In this document: piece after piece, positions 33,481-45,126 of the stretch | Numbering within the stretch: position 1 is the stretch's first letter | Layout of the letters: the number at the start of each line of letters is the position of its first letter | Assembly: GCA_003013855.2 (NCBI GenBank) | Contig: PVNU02000773.1 | Location: forward strand, 5,025,001-5,089,000 | Source: Liriodendron chinense | Taxonomy: Eukaryota; Streptophyta; Magnoliopsida; Magnoliales; Magnoliaceae | DNA length: 64,000 nucleotides | Direction: 5' to 3' | Program-made: the position numbers and the translations under genes | The notes under the pieces: generated by a model | The model's input: the letters and a program-made list of their open reading frames with translations, nothing else | Databases searched by the model: none | What the model was told of the DNA's origin: nothing

Positions 33481-36400
33481 TCAGGCTTTGATGTAGCCCA
33501 AACCGCCGAGCTTCTTTTCGTTAAGCCTTGAGAAACAACAAAACTGAGTCCACCTACTCTTCGCCGCGACGGGTTGTGACCTCACATCCCTTTTCGCAAC
33601 AAGTTCAGCCATGTAAGAAACAACAGCCTGAAAAGCATGGCCCTGATTAGCTCAAGCAAGAAAAGCGCTTGTCTATCGTTGTTTTAGATTGTGTTTGGAT
33701 GATCGATTGAATTGGATTGCAATGACTTGTTTGAAAAATTGTAAATGATGACAAACTGTAGTTGCTTATGTTAGGCTGGGTTGCATTGGAGCAGCACCAA
33801 TGGAATCTGATAGGATAGCCCCATCCGTTTCGGGTCTGTTCATGCGCCACTTAAAAATGAGTTTTTCTCATTTTAGTTAATCGTAATGAACTAAAATGAG
33901 ATTAAGTGGCGCCCAAGCAGGCCCTTATTTCAAGGCTGAAGGGAAACAGATCAGAATAAGGGCTCCCAATTTTATTTTATTTTTTGTCCTTCTGTTTGGG
34001 ACCATTTTGGATTAACCCAAAAACCCAACTCTTCCGGATTCAAATCCTTTTTGCAGACGAAAATCCAAAAGCAGTCGAAATTCAACCCCCTGTCCAAACA
34101 GGGACATAGCATTCATATCGACTCCGAATTGCAGTTACATTACTTGCACTTTGGATTTTGAAAGGAAGGAAACTACAATTGGGGTTACTTCTTTATCATG
34201 AGTTCCACAAATTTCATTGAAATTTGATCTTTTCTTCTAGATTGAACTGAATTTTCGCAAATTGTTTCAGTTGATTATTCGAATCCAGGCTTACTAGATC
34301 CAAAGCAAACCGAATTACCTCCGCACCCATCTCAGCGACATGCCTTGGCGGCACCTCCAAAGGATTTTCTTGAACACGAAGCATGCGCAACTTGGATAGC
34401 ATCCCAAAGGACTCCGGGAGGACCCTTATCTGATTGTTGCTGATGTCCAACTCTTCTAGCATCTCGAGGTTCCCGATGGACCTCGGCAACGACTGTAAAT
34501 CGGCGAAATTGTTTCCGAGGTTCATCCTGACGAGAGAGGTCGCAAGACACAAGCTCTCCGGCACCGACTCGAGCTCATTGAAGCTGACTGTTGAGCTCTT
34601 TCAAACTCGACATGGACGCCATTGTGGTGGGCAATGCTTTGATATTGTTATACCGCACCGACAGGACCTCTAAGCATTCAAGCCTCCCTACAGCTTCTGG
34701 CAAGGCTTTCAGACGGTTGTAATCTGCTAGGAGTTCAACAAGAGAAGAACAATGGCCGATGGTATGTGGGAGCTCTTCGATGTCGTTTGTTTCAATGTTC
34801 AGCTTCTTTAGGCTGATGAGGTTCCCAATCATGTCGGAGAGCGATGACAGCCGGTTCGAACTCAGATCAAGTTCCACAAGGCAGGCTAATTTGCCTAGCG
34901 TTATCGGCAATGTTGAAAGCTGGTTCCCTCTCAAGTCTAGAAAGACCAGGCTGAAAAGATCGCCAATGGAATCAGGGAGTTCCGCCAGCCGGTTCGAATG
35001 GAGGTCTAGTTTCACTAGGGAAGAAAGCCCGCCGATCGTGGATGGAAGGGTGACGATTCGGTTCTCAGACAAATCGAGGGTGACTAGACCGGACAGCTTT
35101 CCAATTGAATCGGGCAGCCATTCCATTTTGTCAGGCAACTTACTCTGCAGGTTGAGGTCGCGGGCGCCTTTCTTTGCAGAGACCTCAATCAAACTAGCTA
35201 GTTTTATCAAGGTCAGTTTCTCAACATCTTCTCCTAGACAATCCATCATGGAAAAATAAGAAGAGATTAGAAAGAGATCTTGGTAAGTTTGCAGTTGCAG
35301 AAAATAGAGATGTAGATCACAATGGTGAAGATGATGATGTGAACAATGCAGGACAGATTGTTTTCTCTTCTGAGAAAGAGGCCAGAAGCGCCGTATTCAA
35401 GAGAAGGACACAACTGCGCCTCGCAGGCCAATGTGGCTCATGTGTGCAGGATCTTGGACGTTCATCAGATGGTCCATTTAGTACACATGTCCCTACTCTT
35501 AAATCGGGCTCGCCCATTCATCAGGCAGCGGCAGATGTGCGATAAATGTAGACTATTGGTTATAATTTCTCCTACATTTCACCCACCTGATGAATGGACC
35601 ATCCATGTTTTTGGGCTAAGGAACATTCACCATTTGGACCGCCCTAGGAACGTCGCCAATTCCACACACGTGTCATGTTGGCACACACAATGAATCTGAG
35701 TCAGGGACATGAAGATGGTGGCATCTCTAACCAGCATTCTTCTATGTGAAAACAGAAACCTATGATTTAGGGTGTGTTTGGTTGCACCATATTTCATGAT
35801 ATATCATGAAATTTTGAATCAAGTGAGACTGATTGATCATGAAATATCATGATATTTGGTGCAACCAAATGCACCCTTCATAGATGATGCCAATTTCCAT
35901 TTCTAACAAGAAAGCACAGCTCAAGGCAATACAAAAAAGAAAAAGAACCCAAGCATTCAAAGAACTAACTTCATCAAAATCTCAAGAACTCAACAGAAAA
36001 GTTACAGGAAGGAGAGAGAATGAATTTCCAGATACCCATTTCAAATTATAGAAAGGAAAGGCCCACATCTCGAACAGAAGAACAGACATGCTAAGATCAT
36101 GCATATATATAAAACAGCCCAAATCAAAAGAGGAACAAGCATCAAACTCACCATAGTTAGTCATAGATTTGATGGATTGATTCAGCGACAGGCCCCGCGG
36201 TGAATCTGCACCGGTGCAGATCCCATCAACATGAAACGTAGATTTGGCTTTCTTCAAGTAGCTGTCGTCCCTACTAAACAGCTCAGCGCTTCTCCTCCTC
36301 TCTTTCACAGAGTAAGATCCAGACGATGCAGTAAAAGAATCGAAACTAGCAGAAGTAGAAGCAGTGCTGGCAGAAGAGCTTGTTGGAGCTGCTGAGACCG

Positions 36401-36779
36401 ACCCATTCGAATGGCCAGCCGGACTGTAGTTGTCGGAGGAAGGAAGACATTTCGATGCTCTCTGAATGAATTCGTCGAACATCACATGAATGTTCTCGAG
36501 CTCAAGAAGTTTCAGAGCTTCCCTCTTCTGTTCTTTGCTCTGCAAGTAGGCCAGATTCTTCTGCATCTCCTGCAACACAAAGAACAGCTCCTCCGGGATG
36601 TTGGCACCCCTCTTCTGCTTTAAAATTGCTTCCATCCTCGATTGCTCTTCCTTGTCGACATTCTGGATCAAGGCCATTGCAGCATCGACATCGTCGAGAG
36701 GTAGTCTGGTGGGTAGAGATCTGTGAATTCTCGTGATCTCTTCGACGATTTTGTCCGTGGATTGTAGAAAAACACCCAT
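33481..36779 (-). CDS. PIRL: Plant intracellular Ras-group-related LRR protein (PIRL4/5 type), three exons, one frameshift
   Basis: Exons on the minus strand: 36779-36152, 35233-34319 and 33627-33481 (TGA stop). The donors are G|GTGAGT and GAG|GTAATT; the acceptors are TGTCTAG| and TTTTCAG|. Exon phases join correctly to 562 residues once the extra base at 34589 is discounted. With it, the frame leaves after residue 424 and stops four codons later, losing about three LRRs and the tail. Residues 1-115 are the PIRL N-terminal helical region (VVEEI-like IVEEITRIHRSLP, PEELFFVLQEMQKNL, FDEFIQRASKCLP). A Ser-rich linker spans 116-165. From about 235 to 505 come some eleven 23-residue LRRs of LDLxxNxLxxLPxxIGxLxxL type. 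The tail reads AVVSYMAELV. PIRLs are soluble plant proteins related to Ras-binding animal LRR proteins; Arabidopsis members act in pollen and gametophyte development (recalled). Whether this copy is functional depends on the single base. Confidence 0.93.
33628..34318 (-). other. PIRL intron 2
   Basis: 691 bp, GT-AG. It holds a short hairpin-forming inverted repeat at 33844-33912 (GCGCCACTT ... AAGTGGCGC with inner ATGAG/CTCAT arms), probably a tiny MITE remnant. An intronic frame at 34214-34318 simply reads through the donor site and is not coding. Confidence 0.85.
34589..34589 (-). other. Single-base insertion causing a frameshift in PIRL exon 2
   Basis: On the minus strand AAC-A-GTCAGCTTC replaces the expected AAC-GTCAGCTTC. 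Removing the base restores the LRR pattern N-VSFNELESVPESL and makes exon 2 914 nt, the length needed for correct phase at both introns. It is not in a homopolymer, so a simple homopolymer read error is less likely, though a polishing error remains possible. Confidence 0.85.
35234..36151 (-). other. PIRL intron 1
   Basis: 918 bp, GT-AG, with a TCTAATCTC branch-like motif and a pyrimidine tract before the acceptor. It contains a 109-bp MITE at 35769-35877. The ORF-like reading from the Met at 35249 begins inside the intron and is not the true start, because exon 1 supplies the conserved PIRL N-terminus. Confidence 0.88.
35769..35877. mobile_element. Short MITE in PIRL intron 1
   Basis: Near-perfect inverted repeat: AGGGTGTGTTTGGTTGCACC on the left and GGTGCAACCAAATGCACCCT on the right, with CATGATAT palindromes inside. 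If the element starts at GGGTG, the flanks are TTA and TCA, consistent with a worn 3-bp TWA target of PIF/Harbinger (Tourist-like) elements. A decayed relative occurs near 46555-46745. Confidence 0.75.
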
Positions 36780-36980
36780 CTTTTCTAAAACCAGAAACCC
36801 AGATCAAATTCCTTTAATTCGAATACGAAAATTGCAATTACGATACTCGAAAGAAAAACTACAATTACGAAGCTGACTCTAAGACGTTTTTCAAATTCCT
36901 TCCATCAATTCCTCTGTTTTTTAATCAAGAGCTGTCTTGTAAATCTGCAATTTTGAAGAACTAAAAATCAACTACCTATG

Positions 36981-37022
<42 letters not shown>

Positions 37023-37904
37023 GGAACTTCCTTGTAAATCCACAGTTTACAAAGAAAAAAACAACCTTGAAAACCACATTTGTCTACTAAAAAACAAAAA
37101 CTCAGATCAGAAAATCAGCAAAACAGATTATATTTTACAAACGAGAAGGAAACCAAATCCCATTATTCTCCCATTTCTCTTTCCTTCAAATCTACAGTTT
37201 AAAAAGACAATTTTTTTCCTCTCAAAACAGCATTTATCTACTTGAGAACAAAAACCAAGATCGGAAAATCAGCCAAACAAATGGGATTTACCAAAAAAAA
37301 GAGAACGAACCACGAATCTCCACCTCCAACGTTCAAGAAATTCGGCATAAATTAACACAGTAAAACATTAAAAAAAATAAAGATAAAGAAACCAGCTTTT
37401 CCTGTCAAATTCAAAAAAAAAGACCCAGATCAGAAAAGCAACCAAAAAGACAAAAAGGACGATTCTTTCTCAGCATCCATCAATGTATTCCTCTGTTTCT
37501 CTCGAAATTTCCTGAAAACCGACTCTGTATTTTTACCAGAGCTGAGCCATGAAATGCATCAGAAAGCCACGATATTTAACATTTAGAAAGAAAAAACCAA
37601 AAAACCGCTGGAATCTTCTTATATTCAACTGAAATCCTGCGGTTTTCTTTCTGAAAATTCCAGCTATTTAGACGCTCTGAAGTTTCTCTTGAGCTGATTT
37701 GGGATTCTCTCTCTCTCTCTCTCCTTCTTCTTCTTCCTTTCGAAATTTTTGTTTTTGTTTCGATCCGAAAAACCGCTGAAAGCGTTTTAATACCAAGAAA
37801 ACGTTTTAATACCAACCGGTTTTTCGGATGATAGGGTGCCCCTTTTTTTGTCTCCAGACGATCATTGATACTACGAAGGAGTTAATCTTCCATACGCATT
37901 CACA
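36780..37904. promoter_or_regulatory. PIRL 5' flank with CT/AG microsatellites
   Basis: Upstream of the PIRL start codon (minus strand). It holds (CT)17 at 36987-37020 and a second CT run near 37706-37724, each reading as AG on the coding strand. AT-rich and A-rich tracts fill the rest. GAGA-type repeats are frequent in plant 5' untranslated regions and promoters and can bind BPC proteins. Where transcription starts cannot be told from the sequence. Confidence 0.5.
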
Positions 37905-38935
37905 GAAGAAGTGGGGTCCACAAAAGGGTCAATCTAACATCCAATCCGTCCATCAGTTTTAAAATCTCATTCTATAGCAATAATCTAAAAATTAGTTAGA
38001 TTCAAAACTCAATTTTGGAATCCAAAGGAAACAGTGGGGATTGAACGTCCAACATTGAAAACATGGCAGGGCCACAGATTTTTTTTTTTTTTTTTTGGAT
38101 AATGATAACATTTGCAGTTTTAGATCATCCCAATGTAGATTGTCTTTTGAACGGTTTGGATGGGACAAAAGCATGTGGGTCCTAAGAAGGTGGTTTCAAT
38201 GGTGAGTATTTGCATCCTCATTTTTTCCAGTTGCATGGCCCGTTGAGTTTCTATCTGCCTGAATTTTAGGCTCATGTCGGTACAAAACCAAGCCCGCAGG
38301 AAATTTCCCCATGGATTGGTTTGAAAAAGCTCAACTTGGATTCGTTCAAATAAAAGTTCAAACTAAACCAAGCCTAGCTCGTTTAAAAGAACAAACCTAG
38401 CTCAAACTAAGGTAGAACTAGCTTGATTTGATTCTGCTTAATCCAGATCATTGATGGTAAGCATACTACTTCCTATAGTGTGATCCACTTGAGCTTGATA
38501 TGATTCCATTTTGAGATCATGTCCTAAAATGATATGTAAAAACAGATAGACAACCTGGATCATACATATACATGGTAATGTGGATAATACATAATACATA
38601 TACATGAATGCATATTGTTTCCTTGCGCTTATAAAATTAAGCTTGTGTACTTTTATTTGGAAAATGCTCTAACATGTCTATGTTGAAGTTGCACTCCTCT
38701 AAATGATATTAAACATCATGTGATAAAATATTTTTGTATTTTTTTTCTAACTTTCTAAATTTTTTTTTATTAAAAAAAAAAAAAAGAGGCCATCTATTTG
38801 AACTCGGCTCAATCTGGTTCAAAATTTTTGACCAAACCAATCCTGACACTGAGCCAATCCACAGACTGGGTGGCACAAAAACAAGCCAAATCAAACAAGG
38901 GTTAACTCGCCTGACCAGATCGTTGCCCACCTCTA
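37905..38935. mobile_element. Composite: fold-back element joined to hAT-like MITE copy
   Basis: 37905-38280 is a decayed fold-back copy (ACATCCAATCCGTCCATC ... GAATTTTAGGCTCATGTCGG). From about 38300 it runs into a hAT-like element, with GGTTTGAAAAAGCTC and AAACCAAGCCTAGCTCG runs, ending CGTTGCCCACCTCTA at 38935. The latter shares its whole interior with 11112-11916, including the captured fold-back right arm (GTGTGATCCACTTGAGCTTG at about 38479) and TGTTTCCTTGCGCTTATAAA. Its left tip is missing, replaced by the fold-back DNA, so no target duplication can be read. Confidence 0.65.
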
Positions 38936-40080
38936 GTGACTCATGTCATAACATGAGCTGGAGAGAAACTGCTGGATGGACAGGATTTGTCACAAACATC
39001 ATACAGGGCTCCCCAGTAGGCGAGGGGCACAGGAAAGTTGCCCCCGTTAGTGCATGGCATGTGTATGCAAATGATCAATCTGCACCGTCCAAACGATGGT
39101 GCACAATGTAGATGAAGCGTAGGTCAATTGACTATCAAGATCAACAACTTTTTTTGTTTGTATTGGACCATTAAACTGTCTCACATAACCGCCCTTTTGA
39201 TAGCTACACGAATCGGACAGCTAAGACTGTTTCAGTGTGATTCTTGATTTTGTGCTTATCGAAAACGTGTCCAATAATTTCAACGGCTTGGATTGCGTGC
39301 CTATCGTCTTCGTACTCTGCTATCGTCTCAAGCAATTTACCAGCCTCCCACTCCGTGGTTTTACAGAACGACCGCTGGCTATTTTTTTTTTCACAGTCAC
39401 GAGCCACTTCACGAAAAGGAGCTCGTTTAGTGTCCGTCGCGACTAAGGATCTCAGCATGTATCTCCCTTCTGGAGCCCAAATGGTGAGATGTAACAATGA
39501 TCTGAACCGTTAATATTCTGATTCGTATTCTCTATACAGAACATCTAAGGAAAAATGACGCTTGACGGTTGATTCTGACCATCGATGTTTGTAGATGAAT
39601 TTACAAAATTAAAAAAACATCAAATGACTCACGTACAACATATATAATAAAATAATAAAAAAATCAAAAGTTGAGGTCATCGCTGATGCTTAAAATATGA
39701 GATCATTGCGTATGTATGGCGGCACAAAGAACATGAACGGTTTCAAACCCTGGGGACTATCTCATAATAGGGCGGCACGTGCTTAGAGAACTAGTCGCCA
39801 AATGCGCGAAGAGGAAACTATGGGCCACCTCAGGATTTGTACAGAGCCCACATTTCGGTAGTCTAGATCAATGGTATCCGTTAGTTGGACCTTCCTACAA
39901 AGTGTGCTGACAAAAAGAAAAAAAAAACTGCACCGCACGGTTCGAAGGAAAACGCCAATATTGGATGGTTGAGATAATAATGTGATGTAGAACGGGTGGA
40001 AGATTATTTCATGGATAGATGGACCAAAAGAAGATCAGTCAGGTTCGGAAGTGATTGGGACTGTCAAATCATAAAACGGT
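38936..40080. other. Intergenic, no gene recognised
   Basis: The opposite-strand frames at 39204-39513 have no family features. GTCCGTCGCGACTAAGGATC at about 39430-39450 resembles the unnamed GTCGCGAC-containing repeat seen near 10970, 63620 and 63945. Confidence 0.45.
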
Positions 40081-40720
40081 CGTATCTCACAATTTAGAGT
40101 GAGTTCTCTGGACATATAATATATGATTTTGAGGTAGCACGAGCTACTTTAGCCACTCAACCCCACAGTAGCCTGAGTTGCCCATGCCAGAATCGCGAGA
40201 TTCGACCGGATCAACGGTTATTAGGCTTAGTTTATTTTCAATTTTATTATTTATAGTAAGTTTTAATTCGATCATAACTTTTGATCCATAGGGTTTTAGA
40301 GTTAGTGCTAGCATGAAAAGGGCTTAGAATATTTACTAGAACCACATGGTTGTGCCCATTTGAAAACTTTTTATTTTTGACTGAAAACTTAGAGTTCTAG
40401 TAAGATTGAGACTTCTACAAATAGTAAGTTTACTATTTATAGTAAGTTGTGTTTTCTAGGAGTTTGAGTTTGAGTCTAATACTTTACTTAAAGTTTAGTT
40501 TCTTATTTATATGCATTGTAATTTCATTTCTATTCATTCAATCAATCAAAAATAATTATTCGGAATTAATTTTCTCTTTTTATCCTTTTATTTCTTCTCA
40601 TGTAAACGAGGCCTATTCGATTAGGGAGACGGTGATCGACATACCACATCCTCCCTGCGTCATAATGACATGCAAATTTTTTTCTCCCCCAGAGTTGGTC
40701 CATTTGTGAGCATCATCATC
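40081..40720. repeat. Solo-LTR-like fragment
   Basis: T-rich sequence with LTR-like character: ATTTATATGCATTGTAATTTC followed by AATCAATCAAAAATAATTATT, then a terminal GAGACGGTGATCGAC at 40626-40640. The same terminal motif ends similar AT-rich stretches at 18811 and 51925. No partner LTR, primer site or internal region is nearby, so it is probably a solo LTR or LTR fragment; its 5' end cannot be placed. Confidence 0.45.
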
Positions 40721-40805
40721 ACCAGATCAATCATCTGGATCATGAAACCATCAACCCGGCTGGGACAAACTCATAGCCCGTTGGTGTAAGCATCCTCCTT
40801 GAGAG

Positions 40806-41385
40806 GGGAGCGGATTAGGTGTTACCCAGGGCAACATGTTATTGGGTGTAACCCTGACTGTATGGGGCCCACCTTGACGAACATGTTGCACATCCACGCT
40901 GTCCATCGGTTTTTACATCTCATTTGAGGACTTGATCCCAAAACTTAAGCAGATAAAAACCTCAAGTGGACCACACCACTAGAAACTGTGGTGATTGACT
41001 ATTAAAAACTTAGTGGGCCTTAAAAGTGTTGGATCAAGCTGATCTTTGAATTTTCCCGTCATCGACTTGTTTGACTTTATCAATAGGTTGGATGGAAAAT
41101 AAAAATTACTAGTGGTGTAATCCACCCGAGACTTTGGTCTACTTAAGTTTTGTGACAAGGTCCTAAAATGACCTAAACGAACACTTACTTGAATACGTCA
41201 TTGGATACATCATCCTAGATGGATCTGGAGATCATCCTAAAAAGTTGGATGTGGAAGATTTCTCACCGACATTAAGGTAGCTTAGTTTTTGGCTTATGCC
41301 TTAAAATAGTCCAGTGAAATAGATGGACAACGTGGACATATCATATACATCATAGTGAAGCTCACAAATGTAAGCCAGTCCGCTA
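40806..41385. mobile_element. Fold-back MITE, GGATTAGGTG-tip type, right end altered
   Basis: The left tip GGGAGCGGATTAGGTGTTAC is perfect for this subfamily, and GTATGGGGCCCACCTTGAC and AGTGGACCACACCACTAG follow. The right arm begins normally (GTAATCCACCCGAGACTTTG) but after about 41180 is joined to a second right-arm fragment (TTTTGGCTTATGCCTTAAAA ... CATACATCATAGTGAAGCTC). The expected CCTAATCCGCTCCC end is absent, so the right boundary is approximate. Confidence 0.7.
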
Positions 41386-41694
41386 GTCCACCGATAGGGC
41401 TCTAAATGGAGTGGGTCAAATCCGAGATCGGAGCAAATCCGTATAATGCAGATTTGGATGTTAAAATAAGTTTGATTAATTAAATGGACCAAACTTAGAT
41501 TCACAGAAGTAGATCGAAATCCGTCTATAGATTTTCAGACTTGGAGTCAGTTCCTACTGAATTCGATCCAGATTTGAGTCATTGGCACCTAACTGTATAT
41601 GTTATATCCATCTCAGCCATCCGTTTTTCATATTATTTTAGGCCATGTCACAAAATTGAGATCACAGTAAATAGTGAGATTTGCATCATTTTGC

Positions 41695-41697
<3 letters not shown>

Positions 41698-41742
<45 letters not shown>
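41698..41742. repeat. (TA)22 microsatellite
   Basis: Uninterrupted TA run of about 45 bases in spacer DNA. Confidence 0.95.
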
Positions 41743-41746
<4 letters not shown>

Positions 41747-42485
41747 CTTGGAGCCCAATCCAACTAGATCCAATGCATATCTGACCCATTGAGAGCCCTA
41801 TCCACTGTTGGAGGACTTTGCGGAGTTTCAACAAGAGGTTTTGGTCTCAAAACCCATCAGGGTGAAATTCTAGCTGCTGACAACACCATGGGTGCGTTGC
41901 GGATTGACAGAGTGGGTGGGTGGGTTGCATGACTTACCCCAAAAAAACACAAAAGAAAGAAAGAAAGAAAACCCTATACACGGCTTTGAAATGGTATTTT
42001 CAAACAAGGTGAAATTGTAATAATTAGCTATTTACCCAGCATCTCTAAAGATTATTTTGAAAAATCAAGCAGACACTAAAGTGTACTCGATCAGATACAA
42101 TTGGTAAAGTGGAAAGCTGTTACACGTGTCTGAGCAGCTCATCAAGCCAATCTGATAACAAGGTGGGCCACATGTGTACCCACACTTCATTGAATTTGTG
42201 CACGTGTTGGGCCAATGATCGTACATGGCATTTCATATGCTTGGATCAACTGAAGAGAGGCTACTTCTGTTACACGTCCGCTTCTTTTGTACTTGAAGCA
42301 TGCAAGTACATGGAATTGCATGGTAAAAGTGGCATCATCAACAGTGTCTTATCCAGAGAGGCTTCTGGTGAATGGGGAGCATGGTTTCTTAATCCAGACC
42401 ATTAGTCTCTTAACTCCCATTGTTAATCAATATTTCCCTACCAATTACTTCTACATTAACAGTTGCATACTCTCGCACTAGGTAC
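41743..42485. other. Intergenic, no gene recognised
   Basis: A 98-codon frame at 42109-42405 (Cys- and Ser-rich) was examined. It has no recognisable motif, codon pattern or context and is not called. Confidence 0.5.
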
Positions 42486-42951
42486 TACCGGGGTTACTTT
42501 CTCTTACATCAGGGAATCGGATTAACATGCATGAAATCCTCTCCGTCCATCAGGTACGACACAGTTGTTCGGCCTTGATCTCAAAAATCAGGCCAATAAA
42601 GCATATGCGGACTGCCCAAAAAGTTTATAATTAAAACTTCTGAATCCACTTGTTATGGTCCACCAGAGCTTTACAATACTATGATCTGTGGGTACTTATT
42701 TCATCCTAGTGAAGCACATTACATGAACGGATTGGATGGCATATAAACACTACAGTGGGCCGTACACATAACTAATGGTGAGCGTTCCGTTCCAACTGTT
42801 TCCTATGCTGTGGCCTGCCCATGTTACATATGATCATTATTTTTTGATTCAGTGGTTAAAATCATGCAGCGTACCTGATGGACGGGTTAGATCTCACGAA
42901 AGTTCTACCCACGTGGCTCTCAGTTTGCAAAAGTAACCCTGGGTCCGGTGG
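42486..42951. mobile_element. Fold-back MITE, GGGTTACTTT-tip type
   Basis: The left tip TACCGGGGTTACTTTCTC pairs with the right tip, which reads on the other strand CCGGACCCAGGGTTACTTTTG. Inner arms carry CCTCTCCGTCCATCAGGTAC on the left and GTACCTGATGGACGGGTTAG on the right, an 18-base near-perfect inverted match. The loop includes GAACGGATTGGATGGCATAT. A fragment of the same subfamily (CTACTCCGTTCATCAGGTCG) lies just to the right at 43000-43080. Ends are approximate. Confidence 0.72.
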
Positions 42952-44623
42952 ATGGACCATGCTCCCTAACTCTCCTGCCGAAGTTCCTGTGGTCGGGAGC
43001 TATGTGGTACCACAGAGATGCCAGTGAGAAATCTACTCCGTTCATCAGGTCGTGCCACAGGGATTTCCTAAGACTCCTGACTTTTCGAAAAATGGCATGC
43101 ACGTGCGAGTAGGCATTGAATCAGATAGAATACCAACGGTCCAGAAAATTGGTCAATCCACAGCAGACAGAACAGACCAACAGCCTGGATTTGTAGTACC
43201 ATTGGCCCCACTTGTCAGAAACGAATTGTCCTCTAATTATTCTGGTACGATTTGCAGAGGTTTGCTGGATTTAAACAGTATGCGATTGGGGCATTTTCAA
43301 ACGATCTGGAACGTTTGTGTGATGGGCCTCACTGTGGATGGGACATACCTAAGAAAAATCTATGCTTAAAGTATTTTAATCCTTTGATTATTCAGATTTT
43401 AAAGACATTATCCATATTTAATGTAAGGGATAAAATGATTTTTTTAATTGTTGTTTGCCATCCCCAATAAAAATCTAAGGCCGATCACTTAAACGGTTCG
43501 GATTATTGCAAATAGATCCCAAAATGTTCAAATGCCAAAGTGCAGATGTATCCAACAACAATACCTTACGGATGTATTCTATCTACATCCTTCCTAATTT
43601 GTACATCCATTCGTGTAGAAATTAAGTAGGTTGTTATGGTTGGTTGACCATATTCATAACGATCTTTTAGACAACTGAAATTATACGATACTTTGTTCCA
43701 TGCTTTGCACGGCATACTAAGTTTTCAATTCTAATAAATAGGACCATAGTTCTGCAATCAAGACCGTCCATTTGTTGTATTCCACTATGGATTGAACATC
43801 CACTATGGATTGAACATAACCTAAAAAAAAAGAAACTCATCGAGCAGGCAATTCTAACATTTAGATTCGTGACCTACATATAGACGGTTAACAAGACGAA
43901 AAAGCTCCAGTAGTTCAGCTGAAACATGACCGAAACCTGGCGGCTAGCTAGGATCTTCCAACCTACTAGAAAATTGGGCACGGTCCATTTAAGGGTGGCA
44001 CGGAACAGACCAATGGTCTGGATTAAAATGTTTCATAAATAATAACCCGAATACCTTGTTGAATTGATGGATTTTATAGAAGTGGGTGTTTTGTACCATC
44101 ATTAATTAATGCAGCAGCCTCATAAACTATGTGGACAGTATTAAGATGTTGAAGAGAATAATAACATGTGGTGCCATTGCTGGTTTGGCCAACGTTGCAG
44201 ACGTGTTCACCATCTGGCACACTTATCATGTGGCCACCATGAATCGGCCTTGGCCCACAAAAATAACAAGACGTTATCATCATGTGGGCCATCCATACAT
44301 GTTAGTGCACCGTTCATTTTCTTTTCTTCAAAGTTGGAATCCCACATGAGGAGTAGATGGATTTGGGTCCGCATCACAAAATGGAGTGACCCACTGGATG
44401 AATGATCAGGATCGAAACAAAAACTGGGAGATGTTAGAAGAAAAATGAGGTAATAAAGAAAAAGAACTTCAATACTCTGATGGGGTGTGATGATTAATAC
44501 GGGGTTCGACTTTCTCCAGAAGAATGAGGTTAAAATGGTAATTTCGTAAAGTAGCTTCCGGATATAACAGAAGTCGTTTTCCATTTCCGTCTCTCTCAAC
44601 TGACAGCCAGGTGGGTCTACAGT
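42952..44623. other. Intergenic, with a fold-back arm fragment at 43000-43080
   Basis: Remaining sequence is unique-looking and AT-rich. A small tandem duplication occurs at 43790-43815 (CCACTATGGATTGAACAT twice). No gene is recognised. Confidence 0.5.
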
Positions 44624-45126
44624 GGACGCGGATTTCCCGCGAAAGTCCCAGGAAGTTTCTGGGAACTTAGGTGGGGTCCACCGTAATATTTGTGAGAAAT
44701 CCACTCCGTCCATTCGTTTTTAAGATATTTTTAGGACCTGATACCGAAAACGAACTGGATCAAAGACTCAAGTGTACAGAAAACGTGAGGATTGAATGTC
44801 ACAGTTGCAATATTCGTGGGGCTACATAAGGTTTTAATCAGGGTATTTTTTTTTTTTTCAGTTCATCCTAGTAGGAATGACATTATTGTCTTGTAGACAT
44901 CTATGTGGAGCCAGGGAGGTTTCAACGATAGGAACTTCTCTAACCACCTTTTCCTTTAGTGCGGCCCATTTAAATTTTGGATCCATCTTATTTTTGTTCG
45001 CATGTCCTGAAATGAGCTCACAAAACGGATGAACGGAGTGGATTTCTCACAAACATCAAGGTGGGACCCACCTAAGTTCTCAGTGCAGGAACTTCCTACG
45101 AAAGCCTTTCCAGGAATCCGCGTTCC
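44624..45126. mobile_element. Fold-back MITE, GGACGCGGATT-tip type, with 8-bp target duplication
   Basis: TCTACAGT flanks both ends exactly (44616-44623 and 45127-45134). The tips are GGACGCGGATTTCC and, on the other strand, GGAACGCGGATTCC, followed on both sides by AGGAAGTT-containing segments and AACTTAGGTGGG. The inner arms carry CCACTCCGTCCATTCG, TCAAGTG and GATTGAATGTC, with mirror copies. It is non-coding. The interior links it to the main family even though its tips are different. Confidence 0.85.

Noticed and set aside
34575..35249. Start of a separate LRR gene at the Met at 35249
   Set aside because: This Met lies in intron 1. Exon 1 at 36152-36779 supplies the PIRL N-terminus with matching phase.
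39204..39513. Overlapping frames on both strands
   Set aside because: No family features, and both strands are equally open, as expected by chance.
42109..42405. 98-codon Cys-rich frame
   Set aside because: Cysteine spacing fits no known peptide family, and there is no signal peptide or supporting context.
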